Shown here: positions 32,087-39,620 of the stretch, one piece after another | How positions within the stretch are numbered: the first letter of the stretch is position 1 | Layout of the letters: every line of letters starts with the position of its first letter | Source of the DNA: Lentzea pudingi | GTDB lineage: Bacteria; Actinomycetota; Actinomycetes; Mycobacteriales; Pseudonocardiaceae | Assembly: GCF_014646255.1 (NCBI RefSeq) | Contig: NZ_BMNC01000003.1 | Coordinates: 744,001-808,000 of the forward strand | Direction of reading: 5' to 3' | DNA: 64,000 nt | Made by a program: the position numbers and the translations under genes | Notes under the pieces: generated by a model | Databases searched by the model: none | Seen by the model: the letters and a program-made list of their open reading frames with translations, nothing else | What the model was told of the DNA's origin: nothing

Positions 32087-33169
32087 TCAACGGGGCGTCA
32101 CGGCCGTGCGCATCACCCTCGCCGTCCGGGCGGCGGCGAAGGCGGCGTCCACCTCGTCCAACCCGAAGCCGCCCGACACCAGCTCGGCGAACGGCCGGGT
32201 CCGGTGCCGGGCGGCGAGGAAGCCGACGGCGGTCTGGAGGTCCACCGGCCGGTAGTTGTGGACGCCGACGACCGAGTGCAGCCCGCGCACCACCCGTTCG
32301 GGGTCCAGCGCGACCGGATCGCCCGGCGACACCGACCCCGCCAGCACCGCTGTGCCGCCCACCGCGAGTGAGCGCAGGCAGGCCTGGACCGCCGACGGCT
32401 TCCCGGACAGCTCCAGCGCCACGTCCACCTCATCGGGCGCGACCGCGGCGACCTGGGCCGCGCCGAACCGCAGGGCTTGGTCCCGCCGGTCCGGGTCCGG
32501 GTCGACCGCGATCACGTGCGCGTCGGCGTGCGCGGCCATCGCCACCGCGGTGACGCCGAGCATCCCCGCACCCGTCACCAGCACCCGCAGCCCCGCGAGC
32601 GGGCCGGCGGCGGCGAGCACCGCGGCGACGGTGGCCGTGGCGCAGGAGGCGGGCGCGGCGACCGCGTCGGGCAGGTCGCCGGGCACGGCCACGACCGCGG
32701 TGCCCGGCAGCAGCACGCAGTGCGTGGCGAACCCGCCGGTCAGCGGCGCGGCCTCGTCCAGCGGCTCGTGCCCGTACTTGCGCAGCCGGCGGCACTTCTG
32801 GGTGAAGCCGCGGGCGCACCGGTCGCAGTCGCCGCACGAGGCGGTCACCGACCAGACGACCCGCATCCCGGGGACGACCGGCGTGCCGTCCACGCAGCGC
32901 ACACCACCCCCGCCCACCGCCAGCACGGTGCCGACCTGTTCGTGTCCGAGCACCGAGGGGATCGGCGAGGCCCGGCGCCCGGTCACGGTGTGCAGGTCGC
33001 TGCCGCACACCGTGGCCAGGTCGACTCGCACCAGCACCTCACCCGACCCGGGTGTGCCCGGCGTGGTGGTGGCGACCGGCGTGAACGGCCGGTCCACACC
33101 GTCCCATCTGGCGTAGCGGACGGGCACGCGGTCCGGTCCGGCCGAGGTCCGCGGTGGAGTCATCTGCAC
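32087..33169 (-). CDS. Zinc-dependent alcohol dehydrogenase (HpnZ-like)
   Basis: 360 residues of the medium-chain dehydrogenase family. The catalytic zinc ligands lie in VCGSDLHT and LGHEQVGT, the structural zinc cysteines in CGDCDRCARGFTQKC, and the NAD(P) fold in VLVTGAGMLGVTAVAMAAHA. The form with PIPSVLGHEQVG and RKYGHEPL resembles the phosphonate-catabolism-associated dehydrogenase HpnZ (TIGR03366, from memory). It probably oxidises an alcohol produced from the phosphonate side chain. A GTG at 33169 and an ATG two codons later are both possible starts. It lies 11 bases after the 33181 gene, in the same direction. Confidence 0.84.
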   Translation of the reverse strand: MQMTPPRTSAGPDRVPVRYARWDGVDRPFTPVATTTPGTPGSGEVLVRVDLATVCGSDLHTVTGRRASPIPSVLGHEQVGTVLAVGGGGVRCVDGTPVVPGMRVVWSVTASCGDCDRCARGFTQKCRRLRKYGHEPLDEAAPLTGGFATHCVLLPGTAVVAVPGDLPDAVAAPASCATATVAAVLAAAGPLAGLRVLVTGAGMLGVTAVAMAAHADAHVIAVDPDPDRRDQALRFGAAQVAAVAPDEVDVALELSGKPSAVQACLRSLAVGGTAVLAGSVSPGDPVALDPERVVRGLHSVVGVHNYRPVDLQTAVGFLAARHRTRPFAELVSGGFGLDEVDAAFAAARTARVMRTAVTPR

Positions 33170-33180
33170 GTGAGCGCCTC

Positions 33181-34659
33181 TCAGAAGGAGACCGTCGGAG
33201 AGTCGACGGCCCAGTACCAGTTGTTGTCACCGTTGGCGAGCCGCCACGTCACCGTCATTCGCCGAGCGCCGGCGGGAACCGCTACCGCCACGGACTCGGC
33301 CTTCGCGAGCACGTCGCCTGCGTAGGTCAGCACGGTTCGGGCAGGACCGCCGTCGAAGGCCACTGACACCGTCGCGGTCTCCGCGCCCTCCTTGCGATAG
33401 TGCGAGACGAAGCCGACGGTCGCGCGCGTGCGACCGGACACGTCGTAGGACGGGGAGACCAGGGCGCTGGTGAAGGTGTCAGTACGGGTCCGGTCGGACC
33501 ACTCGTCGGAGTCGGCGACCGCGAACACGCCCCTGGCGCGCACGTTGGTCTCGCGCCACTGGCCGGCCTCGGTGCGGGTCCAGAAGTCGTCATTGGTGAA
33601 CGCCCACCCGTGCCACTCGGTGACGCCGCCCGTGCCCATGCCGGTGTTGTCGATGCGCCACCCGGACGGCGCGGTGTCCGACCAGCCGGGCACACCGATC
33701 GGCTCGTGCACGGCGGGCTTGAGCGCGACGGTGTCGAACGGGTCGGTGGACGCCGTGCCCAGCGGGCGGCCGTCCAGGCCGGTGGTGGAGACGCCGAAGC
33801 GGGCGAGCACCGTGGCGGCGACGTCGACGTTCTTCGGCGCGACGGCCGGTGTGCCGGGGGTGACGCCGGGTCCGGTGTGGATGATCAGCGACGCGCGCTC
33901 ACCGGGCGTGCTGCCGCCGTGCCCGCCGGTGTCGGTGTGGCCGTGGTCGGAGGTGACGATGACGGTCCACGCCTCCTGCGCGCGGGTCTGCCGGGCGGCG
34001 ATCGCGTCGAGGACCTGCTTGATCCTCTTGTCCACGGCCGTGATCGCGGCTCGGTAGCACGCGCCGGCCGCGCCGCAGGAGTGCCCGGCGGCGTCGACGT
34101 CGTCGAAGTGCAGGAAACCGGCGTCGGCGTCCGCGGTGCGAACGTGCTGCGAGGCCCGGTCCGCGGTGGCCTGGTCGCCGCCGGAGGAGATCCGCAGGTC
34201 GATCTCGGAGCCGAAGATCGGCGTGCCCGCGCTCGTGGTGACCAGGGGCGCCCAGGTGGCGATGACGTAGGTCGACGTGGCGCGGTCGGCGCGCTCCAGC
34301 CGGGTGAGGAAGTCGGGGTGCTCGGTGAGGCGGTGGTTCGCGCCCCACGAGTTGCTCAGCACGCCGTGCCTGTCGGGCCACGCACCGGTGGCGATGGTCG
34401 CCCATCCCGGTCCGGACAGCGTCGGGGCCATCGGGTTGGCGTACAAGGAGGTCCTCGACGACGAGCCGGTGGCGACCAGGGAGTCCAGCGCGGGCGCGTC
34501 GGCCGCGGCGATCCGGTCGATCATCAACCCGTCGACGCCGATGACCAGTACCTTCGGGCTGATCGCCGCAGTGGCGTGGGGCAGGGGGACGGCGGTCAGC
34601 GCGGCAAGTGCGAGACCGATGGCGGCGAGGTGGCGCAGGGAACCCACGCACGTCTCCAT
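33181..34659 (-). CDS. Secreted alkaline-phosphatase-superfamily phosphodiesterase
   Basis: 492 residues with a signal peptide (about 1-32). The catalytic domain is of the nucleotide pyrophosphatase/phosphodiesterase type: KVLVIGVDGLMIDRIAAADA (metal Asp), ANPMAPTLSGPGWATIATG (Thr/Ser nucleophile), FLHFDDVDAAGHSCG (metal Asp and His) and VIVTSDHGHTDTGGHG (metal Asp-His). A C-terminal jelly-roll-like domain follows (about 340-492), ending WYWAVDSPTVSF. It probably releases phosphate or a phosphonate moiety from esters outside the cell before import. The promoter gap to the divergent FAD oxidoreductase holds the best GntR-type operator. Confidence 0.85.
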   Translation of the reverse strand: METCVGSLRHLAAIGLALAALTAVPLPHATAAISPKVLVIGVDGLMIDRIAAADAPALDSLVATGSSSRTSLYANPMAPTLSGPGWATIATGAWPDRHGVLSNSWGANHRLTEHPDFLTRLERADRATSTYVIATWAPLVTTSAGTPIFGSEIDLRISSGGDQATADRASQHVRTADADAGFLHFDDVDAAGHSCGAAGACYRAAITAVDKRIKQVLDAIAARQTRAQEAWTVIVTSDHGHTDTGGHGGSTPGERASLIIHTGPGVTPGTPAVAPKNVDVAATVLARFGVSTTGLDGRPLGTASTDPFDTVALKPAVHEPIGVPGWSDTAPSGWRIDNTGMGTGGVTEWHGWAFTNDDFWTRTEAGQWRETNVRARGVFAVADSDEWSDRTRTDTFTSALVSPSYDVSGRTRATVGFVSHYRKEGAETATVSVAFDGGPARTVLTYAGDVLAKAESVAVAVPAGARRMTVTWRLANGDNNWYWAVDSPTVSF

Positions 34660-34749
34660 TCGCTACGGGGAACTTGACCATATGAGCGCACGAGGTGCGC
34701 CGATCCATCGTGGGCGACAACGCTCACCAGCAGGGTTAATAGTCAGATA

Positions 34750-34765
34750 ACTTGTCACTACAAGT
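34750..34765. promoter_or_regulatory. GntR-type operator between divergent transcripts
   Basis: ACTTGTCACTACAAGT has perfect 6-bp arms and a 4-base spacer. It lies 91 bases from the phosphodiesterase start and 49 bases before the FAD oxidoreductase start. Confidence 0.78.
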
Positions 34766-34813
34766 GGGTTGGTCGGCTTGTGGGTCCACGAGCGCCCGGC
34801 GCACTGTTGGACC

Positions 34814-35953
34814 GTGGAACCCACCTTGGTGATCGTCGGCGCGGGCATCGTCGGACTCGCGCACGCCCTCGAGGGCGTGCGGCGCGGGATGCGCGTGGTC
34901 GTCCTGGACCGCGACGAACGCGCGGTCGGCGCGTCGGTGCGCAACTTCGGCCACGTCTGCGTCACCGCGCAGGACGGCCGCGCGCTCGGCTACGCGCGCG
35001 ACGCCCGGCGGACGTGGCTGGACCTCGCACCCCAGGCCGGCTTCCGGCTGTGGGAGGCCGGCACCGTCGTGCTCGCCCGCGCCGAGGACGAACTCGCCGT
35101 GCTCGCCGAGTTCGCCGCCTCCCGCGGCGACGACCAGGTCACCGTGCTGGACCGGCGCGGCATCGACCTGCCGTTGCTCGCCGACGACGTGCTCGGCGCT
35201 GCCCGGTTGCCGCTGGACCTGCGCGTTGACCCGCGCGAGGCGGTGCCCGCCGTGGCCTCGTGGCTGGCCGCCCAGGGCGTGGAGTTCCACTGGCGCACGG
35301 CGGTGACCGGTGTGGAAGCGGGCCTGGTCCGCACCACCCGCGGCGCGTTCGAGGCCGGCGCCACCGTGGTGGCGGTCGGCCACGACGTGGACCGCCTGCT
35401 GCCCGACCTCGCCGACGCCGCCGGCCTGAAGCGCTGCCGCCTGCGCATGTTCGAGGTGGCTACGCCCGGCGGGCACGTCATCGCCCCGGCCGTCCTGTCC
35501 GGCACGTCGATGTTGCGCTACCCCGGCCTGTCCGGCACCGCCGCGGCCGTTGACGTCCGCGCCCGCATCGCCCGCGACCAACCGGAACTTCTCGACGCCG
35601 TGGTCAACCTGATGCTCACCCAACGCCCCGACGGCAACCTCGTCGTCGGCGACACCCACCACTACGCCGTCACCCACGACCCGTTCCTCGACGAGGACAT
35701 CGACGAACTGGTGCTGCGCGAGGCGGCCCGCCTGCTCGGCGTACCCGCACTGACCGTGCGCCGCCGCTGGACCGGCGTCTACGCCTCCGCCCCCGACGAG
35801 TTCCTCATCGCCGCGCCGCACCCGACCACCAGGGTCGTCTCGGTGACCTCCGGCATCGGCATGACCACGGCCTTCGGACTCGCCCCCACCGTCCTCGACG
35901 GCCTGAACGACCGCCGTCCCGGTCACCGCGCCGGCGGCGGGGCAGGCCGATGA
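34814..35953 (+). CDS. FAD-dependent oxidoreductase (HpnW-like, aminophosphonate oxidase)
   Basis: 379 residues of the DAO family. The dinucleotide motif is TLVIVGAGIVGLAHALEGVR, followed by VVLDRDERAVGASVRNFGH and, near the C-terminus, RRRWTGVYASAPDEFLIAAP and VTSGIGMTTAFGLAP. This form is the phosphonate-linked TIGR03364 group (HpnW, from memory), thought to deaminate an aminophosphonate oxidatively. With the HAD hydrolase it would make a two-step route: amine oxidation to an aldehyde, then C-P cleavage. The GTG at 34814 is chosen because the FAD motif begins there. There is no clear ribosome-binding site. Confidence 0.83.
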   Translation: MEPTLVIVGAGIVGLAHALEGVRRGMRVVVLDRDERAVGASVRNFGHVCVTAQDGRALGYARDARRTWLDLAPQAGFRLWEAGTVVLARAEDELAVLAEFAASRGDDQVTVLDRRGIDLPLLADDVLGAARLPLDLRVDPREAVPAVASWLAAQGVEFHWRTAVTGVEAGLVRTTRGAFEAGATVVAVGHDVDRLLPDLADAAGLKRCRLRMFEVATPGGHVIAPAVLSGTSMLRYPGLSGTAAAVDVRARIARDQPELLDAVVNLMLTQRPDGNLVVGDTHHYAVTHDPFLDEDIDELVLREAARLLGVPALTVRRRWTGVYASAPDEFLIAAPHPTTRVVSVTSGIGMTTAFGLAPTVLDGLNDRRPGHRAGGGAGR

Positions 35954-35959
35954 TCGGGT

Positions 35960-36275
35960 GGCCGCCAGGAGTTGACGTGGTGTCGCGTCGGGCAGGTCGG
36001 CGCGAACCGGGTGAGACCGATACGCGGCAGGTCGGCCACGTTGCGGAAGGCCATGAGCATCGGTTCGTATGGGGAGAAAGATCCACAGCTGTGACGTCGG
36101 CCTGGGTGAAACGCCGCGCGAGAGCGAGGGAGCCGGTCCCGGTTCCGCTGTCCAGGTCGGCGATGCGATCGGGCGATTCACCCAGCCAGTCGATCAGCTC
36201 TGACAACCCAGTGATAAATGCTGACATCAAGGTACGGCCGGGCTCTCGCAGAAGTTCGGAGGTTCGCAGGGCAGT
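35960..36275 (-). pseudogene. Methyltransferase fragment
   Basis: A remnant of a class I methyltransferase. RTLMSAFITGLSELIDWLGE and RIADLDSGTGTGSLALARRF with VTAVDLSPH form motif I and II in one frame. The matching continuation (EPMLMAFRNVADLPRIGLTRFA) is in another frame, and the C-terminal half is absent. It lies directly after the FAD oxidoreductase stop on the opposite strand. Confidence 0.6.
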
Positions 36276-36334
36276 GGTGCAAGAAGGGGGAGCGCACGAG
36301 CGGCATGTGCTGCGGCGGGATATCCAGGTACGAG

Positions 36335-36829
36335 TCACGGCGATTCCGGATGCGACCTCGCGTCGTCCTCGCTGCGGCGGGTCTGCTGGGTGGCCCAGGC
36401 ACTAGCGTCCTGGCTGTAGCGGATGAGGAACTGGGCGAACTGGACACGCTCCGCCGGGTCCCATGCGGCGGTGATGCGTTCGAAGGTCGCGCGCTGCTCG
36501 GAGGCGAAGCGGTGGCGCTCGGTCTCGCCGGCGTGCGTGAGTTCGAGGACGGTGCGCCGGCCATCCGCCTGGGATGCGGCTCGCCGCAGCAGCCCGTCGG
36601 TGATGCAGGCGGCAATGGTGCGGCTTACGACGGGCTGGGAGACGCCCATCTCGGCGGCAACAGCGCCCACGGTCACCTCGCCGGATGCGTCCGCGACCAC
36701 GTTCAGGATGAGGTTGCGGGTCAGGTCCCCACGGCCGCCTGAGGTGCGCCGGCGCAGTCGCGACAGGGCAGGTCCGATCCGGTCGAAGAGGGCCTTGCCG
36801 GGCTCTGGGGGTGTCGGCGAGGTGCTCAT
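36335..36829 (-). CDS. MarR-family regulator
   Basis: 164 residues. A winged helix at about 35-130: LTRNLILNVVADASGEVTVG, AAEMGVSQPVVSRTIAACIT (recognition helix) and GLLRRAASQADGRRTVLELT (wing). It is divergent from the amidohydrolase gene at 36932, with overlapping palindromes in the gap (GCATATGC at 36877, TATGCAT). It probably represses that gene. The second MarR gene at 38238 is a clear paralogue. Confidence 0.85.
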   Translation of the reverse strand: MSTSPTPPEPGKALFDRIGPALSRLRRRTSGGRGDLTRNLILNVVADASGEVTVGAVAAEMGVSQPVVSRTIAACITDGLLRRAASQADGRRTVLELTHAGETERHRFASEQRATFERITAAWDPAERVQFAQFLIRYSQDASAWATQQTRRSEDDARSHPESP

Positions 36830-36931
36830 GCCGCCACTCTAAAGAGTTTCGCTCACTACGCATACCCATGCCAGAAGCATATGCATAGCATGTACTATTC
36901 ATTCGGCAGGGTTTCCTACTCCAGGATCGAG

Positions 36932-38164
36932 ATGACCATGACCGTGACCGCTATCACCGGTGCCCAGGTCTTCGACGGCCGGCAGGCGCTGGGGGTGACC
37001 ACCGTGCTCGTCGACGGCGGGCGGATCGCCCGCATCGGCGGCGATGCCCCGGACGACGCCGAGATCATCGATGGCAGTGGTGCCACGCTGCTGCCGGGCC
37101 TGATTGACGCCCACGTCCACACCAGCAAGGACGCGCTGGCGCTGGCGCTGCGGTTCGGTGTGACGACCGAGCTGGAGATGCAGGGCACGAACACGCGGGA
37201 CATCCGGGCGCACATCAGCGAGGACGACACCGTCGCCGACGTGCGTTCCTCCGGTTTCGCCATCACCCCTCCGGGCGGGCATCCCAGCGAGCTGTTCCCC
37301 GAGGGGTTCCGTCCCGGCCCGCCCGCTGGCGCGAGGCCGGCTGGACCGCCTCCGCTCATGCCGTTCTCGACCACGCCCGAAGAAGCCGTGGCGTTCATCC
37401 CGCAGCTGATCGAGCGGGGCTCCGACTACATCAAGTTCATGGTCGACGACGGCAGCGTCGAAGGGCACCCCGGCCTGCCCATGCTTGACCAGGCCACTTT
37501 GAACGCCGGGGTGGCCGAGGCCAAGAAGCACGGCATGCTCACCGTCGCGCACGCCCTGACGGTGGACGCGACGCGCATGGCCATCGAGGCGGGCATCGAC
37601 GGCCTGGTCCACCTGTTCATGGACCAGCCCCACACCAGCGAGATCATCGACCTGGTCAAGGACGCCGGGGTGTTCGTGGCCCCTTGCGTCGTCCTGAACG
37701 CCTCCATGATGGGCATCACCGGCAGCGATCTCGCCGACGACCCGCGCGTCGCCTCCCGGCTGGACGACGAGTGGGACAAGGCCCTGCGCTCCAGCTTCGG
37801 CCACTACCCTCAGGGCCGGATCGAGGATGTGCTGGCCACCGTCAAAGCTCTCAGCGACGCTGGAGTGGACCTGTTGGCCGGTACCGACGTCTCCCTCCCT
37901 CTGCCCTTCCTGGGCGGGCTCGCTCACGGCGCCAGCGTCCACCACGAACTGCGGTACCTGACCCTGGCCGGCCTCACCCCTGTCCAGGCCCTGCGCGCGG
38001 CCACCGCCACCACCGCCCGCCGCTTCGGTCTTGATGACCGTGGACGTATCGCCGAGGGTCTCCGTGCGGACCTCCTCCTCGTCGACGGCGACCCGACCAT
38101 CACCATTTCCGACACCCTCAACACCCGCGCCGTCTGGCGTCGCGGGACTCGTCTGGCGATGTGA
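36932..38164 (+). CDS. Amidohydrolase-family enzyme (imidazolonepropionase/prolidase-like)
   Basis: 410 residues. The metal motif is LLPGLIDAHVHTSKD (HxH), with later metal ligands in LTVAHALTVDATRM and GLVHLFMDQPH and the catalytic Asp in LLAGTDVSLP. The C-terminal beta-sandwich ends DLLLVDGDPTITISDTLNTR and RRGTRLAM. These enzymes hydrolyse C-N bonds using Zn or similar metals. The substrate is unknown. The ATG at 36932 follows AGGATCGAG; an upstream ATG at 36881 lies in the operator region. It is divergent from, and probably controlled by, the MarR gene at 36335. Confidence 0.83.
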   Translation: MTMTVTAITGAQVFDGRQALGVTTVLVDGGRIARIGGDAPDDAEIIDGSGATLLPGLIDAHVHTSKDALALALRFGVTTELEMQGTNTRDIRAHISEDDTVADVRSSGFAITPPGGHPSELFPEGFRPGPPAGARPAGPPPLMPFSTTPEEAVAFIPQLIERGSDYIKFMVDDGSVEGHPGLPMLDQATLNAGVAEAKKHGMLTVAHALTVDATRMAIEAGIDGLVHLFMDQPHTSEIIDLVKDAGVFVAPCVVLNASMMGITGSDLADDPRVASRLDDEWDKALRSSFGHYPQGRIEDVLATVKALSDAGVDLLAGTDVSLPLPFLGGLAHGASVHHELRYLTLAGLTPVQALRAATATTARRFGLDDRGRIAEGLRADLLLVDGDPTITISDTLNTRAVWRRGTRLAM

Positions 38165-38237
38165 TCCGGGCAGCGACGTCGCCGTATGCATGTGGTCACG
38201 CATGTGCTTGCCATCTGCAGTTGATTACTGTGGGTAC

Positions 38238-38771
38238 GTGACGGACGAGGCACACCCGCAGCACGACTCTGACGCCGACCTGTTCGAGGCCGTAGGCCCC
38301 GCCTTCGCGCGATTGCGCAGGCGGACGCCGCAGGTGCCTGTCGATCCACCGGTCGAGCGCAAGGACATCAATCGCAACCTCGTGCTGAACGTCATCGACG
38401 AGATCGAGGGAGAGGTGAGTGTCGGCGGGGTGGCCGACGCTCTCGGGATTGATCCCTCCGTTGCCAGTCGAATGGTCTCCGACTGCATCTCCCATGGCTA
38501 CGTGCTTCGAGCGCCTTCGCAGCTCGACGGCCGGAAAGCGGTGCTGCACCTAACGGAGGCCGGTCTAGCGCTCCGTGATCGGTTTCGCTCTCAGCAGCGG
38601 CAGGCCTTCGAATACATCACCCAGGACTGGCCGGTGGCCGAACGTCGCGAACTCGCCCGTTTGATCATCAAGTATCTCCTGCTGGTGGACGGAGACCCGA
38701 CGAAGAACATCAGCGATTCCCTGTCCATCAAGGGAGTGTGGCGCGGGGGCGTCCGCCGCGCGGTGGCGTGA
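38238..38771 (+). CDS. MarR-family regulator with an amidohydrolase-like C-terminal tail
   Basis: 177 residues from a GTG. Residues 1-145 are a MarR winged helix parallel to the 36335 gene (INRNLVLNVIDEIEGEVSVG, LGIDPSVASRMVSDCISHGY). From LIIKYLLLVDGDPTKNISDS and SIKGVWRGGVRRAVA to the end, the protein matches the C-terminal end of amidohydrolases, including the neighbour's LLLVDGDPTITISD tail. The fusion point is about residue 148. This looks like a deletion that joined a MarR gene to the end of a second amidohydrolase gene. Upstream are TATGCAT and GCATGT elements like those near 36880. Confidence 0.78.
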   Translation: MTDEAHPQHDSDADLFEAVGPAFARLRRRTPQVPVDPPVERKDINRNLVLNVIDEIEGEVSVGGVADALGIDPSVASRMVSDCISHGYVLRAPSQLDGRKAVLHLTEAGLALRDRFRSQQRQAFEYITQDWPVAERRELARLIIKYLLLVDGDPTKNISDSLSIKGVWRGGVRRAVA

Positions 38772-38878
38772 CGGCACGGGCGGTGGACCGTGTCTGGTCA
38801 GGGTGACCGGTACTCACGGCGCCGGACCGGACCGGTCTTCCCTCGCGGGGCACTCGCTGATCACGGCTGCAGAACGAT

Positions 38879-39174
38879 TTGCTCGTCATCGACGGTCCTC
38901 TGCGTCACCGCAGCCATCTCAGCCGTGCGGTCGGCTACATCAAGAGCCACCGTTCCGCCCATCTCCCGGCGACGCTCGACGCGCTGGTCGCGAACCTGAC
39001 AGTCTGCCAGCGAACGCCAGTCTTCGTTCTAGGTACCAGCTGGGAGAGGCGCACCTGGTAATTGCAGCTACCTTGTGCCCCGATGCGCCGTGGGTGGGTG
39101 TCGTCTGCGTGGAGGCCTCCGCGGCTCGGCCGCTCGAAGAGGCGCTGAGGGTTTCGGCCGGATCGCCGGCGTGA
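38879..39174 (+). pseudogene. Fragment of a NurA-like nuclease-family protein
   Basis: One frame gives LVIDGPLRHRSHLSRAVGYI, then a middle part, then TPVFVLGTSWERRTW before a stop. A shifted frame continues PWVGVVCVEASAARPLEEAL. This order resembles the middle of an actinobacterial NurA-like nuclease. No start, ribosome-binding site or C-terminus is present. The assignment is from remembered patterns only. Confidence 0.4.
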
Positions 39175-39620
39175 GGTCGACCCGGCCGACGACGTCGGCC
39201 GGCTGCGCCTGGCTGGATGCAGATCGGCTCACAGCGGATAACTCATCCGAATCTTAACGTGAACTTCTTCGGCGCAATTGAGGTCGACATCAAGGGCGGG
39301 CTCGCGCAGCTCGGCCCGCCTGGTGTGCTGGCGTGGCTCGACCCATCCACGTCGCGGCGGCCGTTGCTCGCGCGCTGGTCCCGCGCGCACCTCGTGTGCC
39401 GCCAACGATCAATGCCTGGTTGGGACGAATGCACACAGCCCGCTGTGACGTGAGTGACGACTGTCGAGACTGGCGAATTGCTCGTCTGCTGTTGGGTGCG
39501 TCGGATTTCAGTGGGGAACGTTCCCCGGTTTTGCCCGTCTGTGGCAGCAGGAATGCCGATCGCGGACAGCCGGGCGGGCCGGGACCGCGGAGTTCTTGCG
39601 GATTCGGCGGCTCCGAAGGG
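39175..39620. other. Gap, no gene seen
   Basis: Downstream of the SARP gene. Short overlapping frames only, and I see no clear hairpin terminator. Confidence 0.4.
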
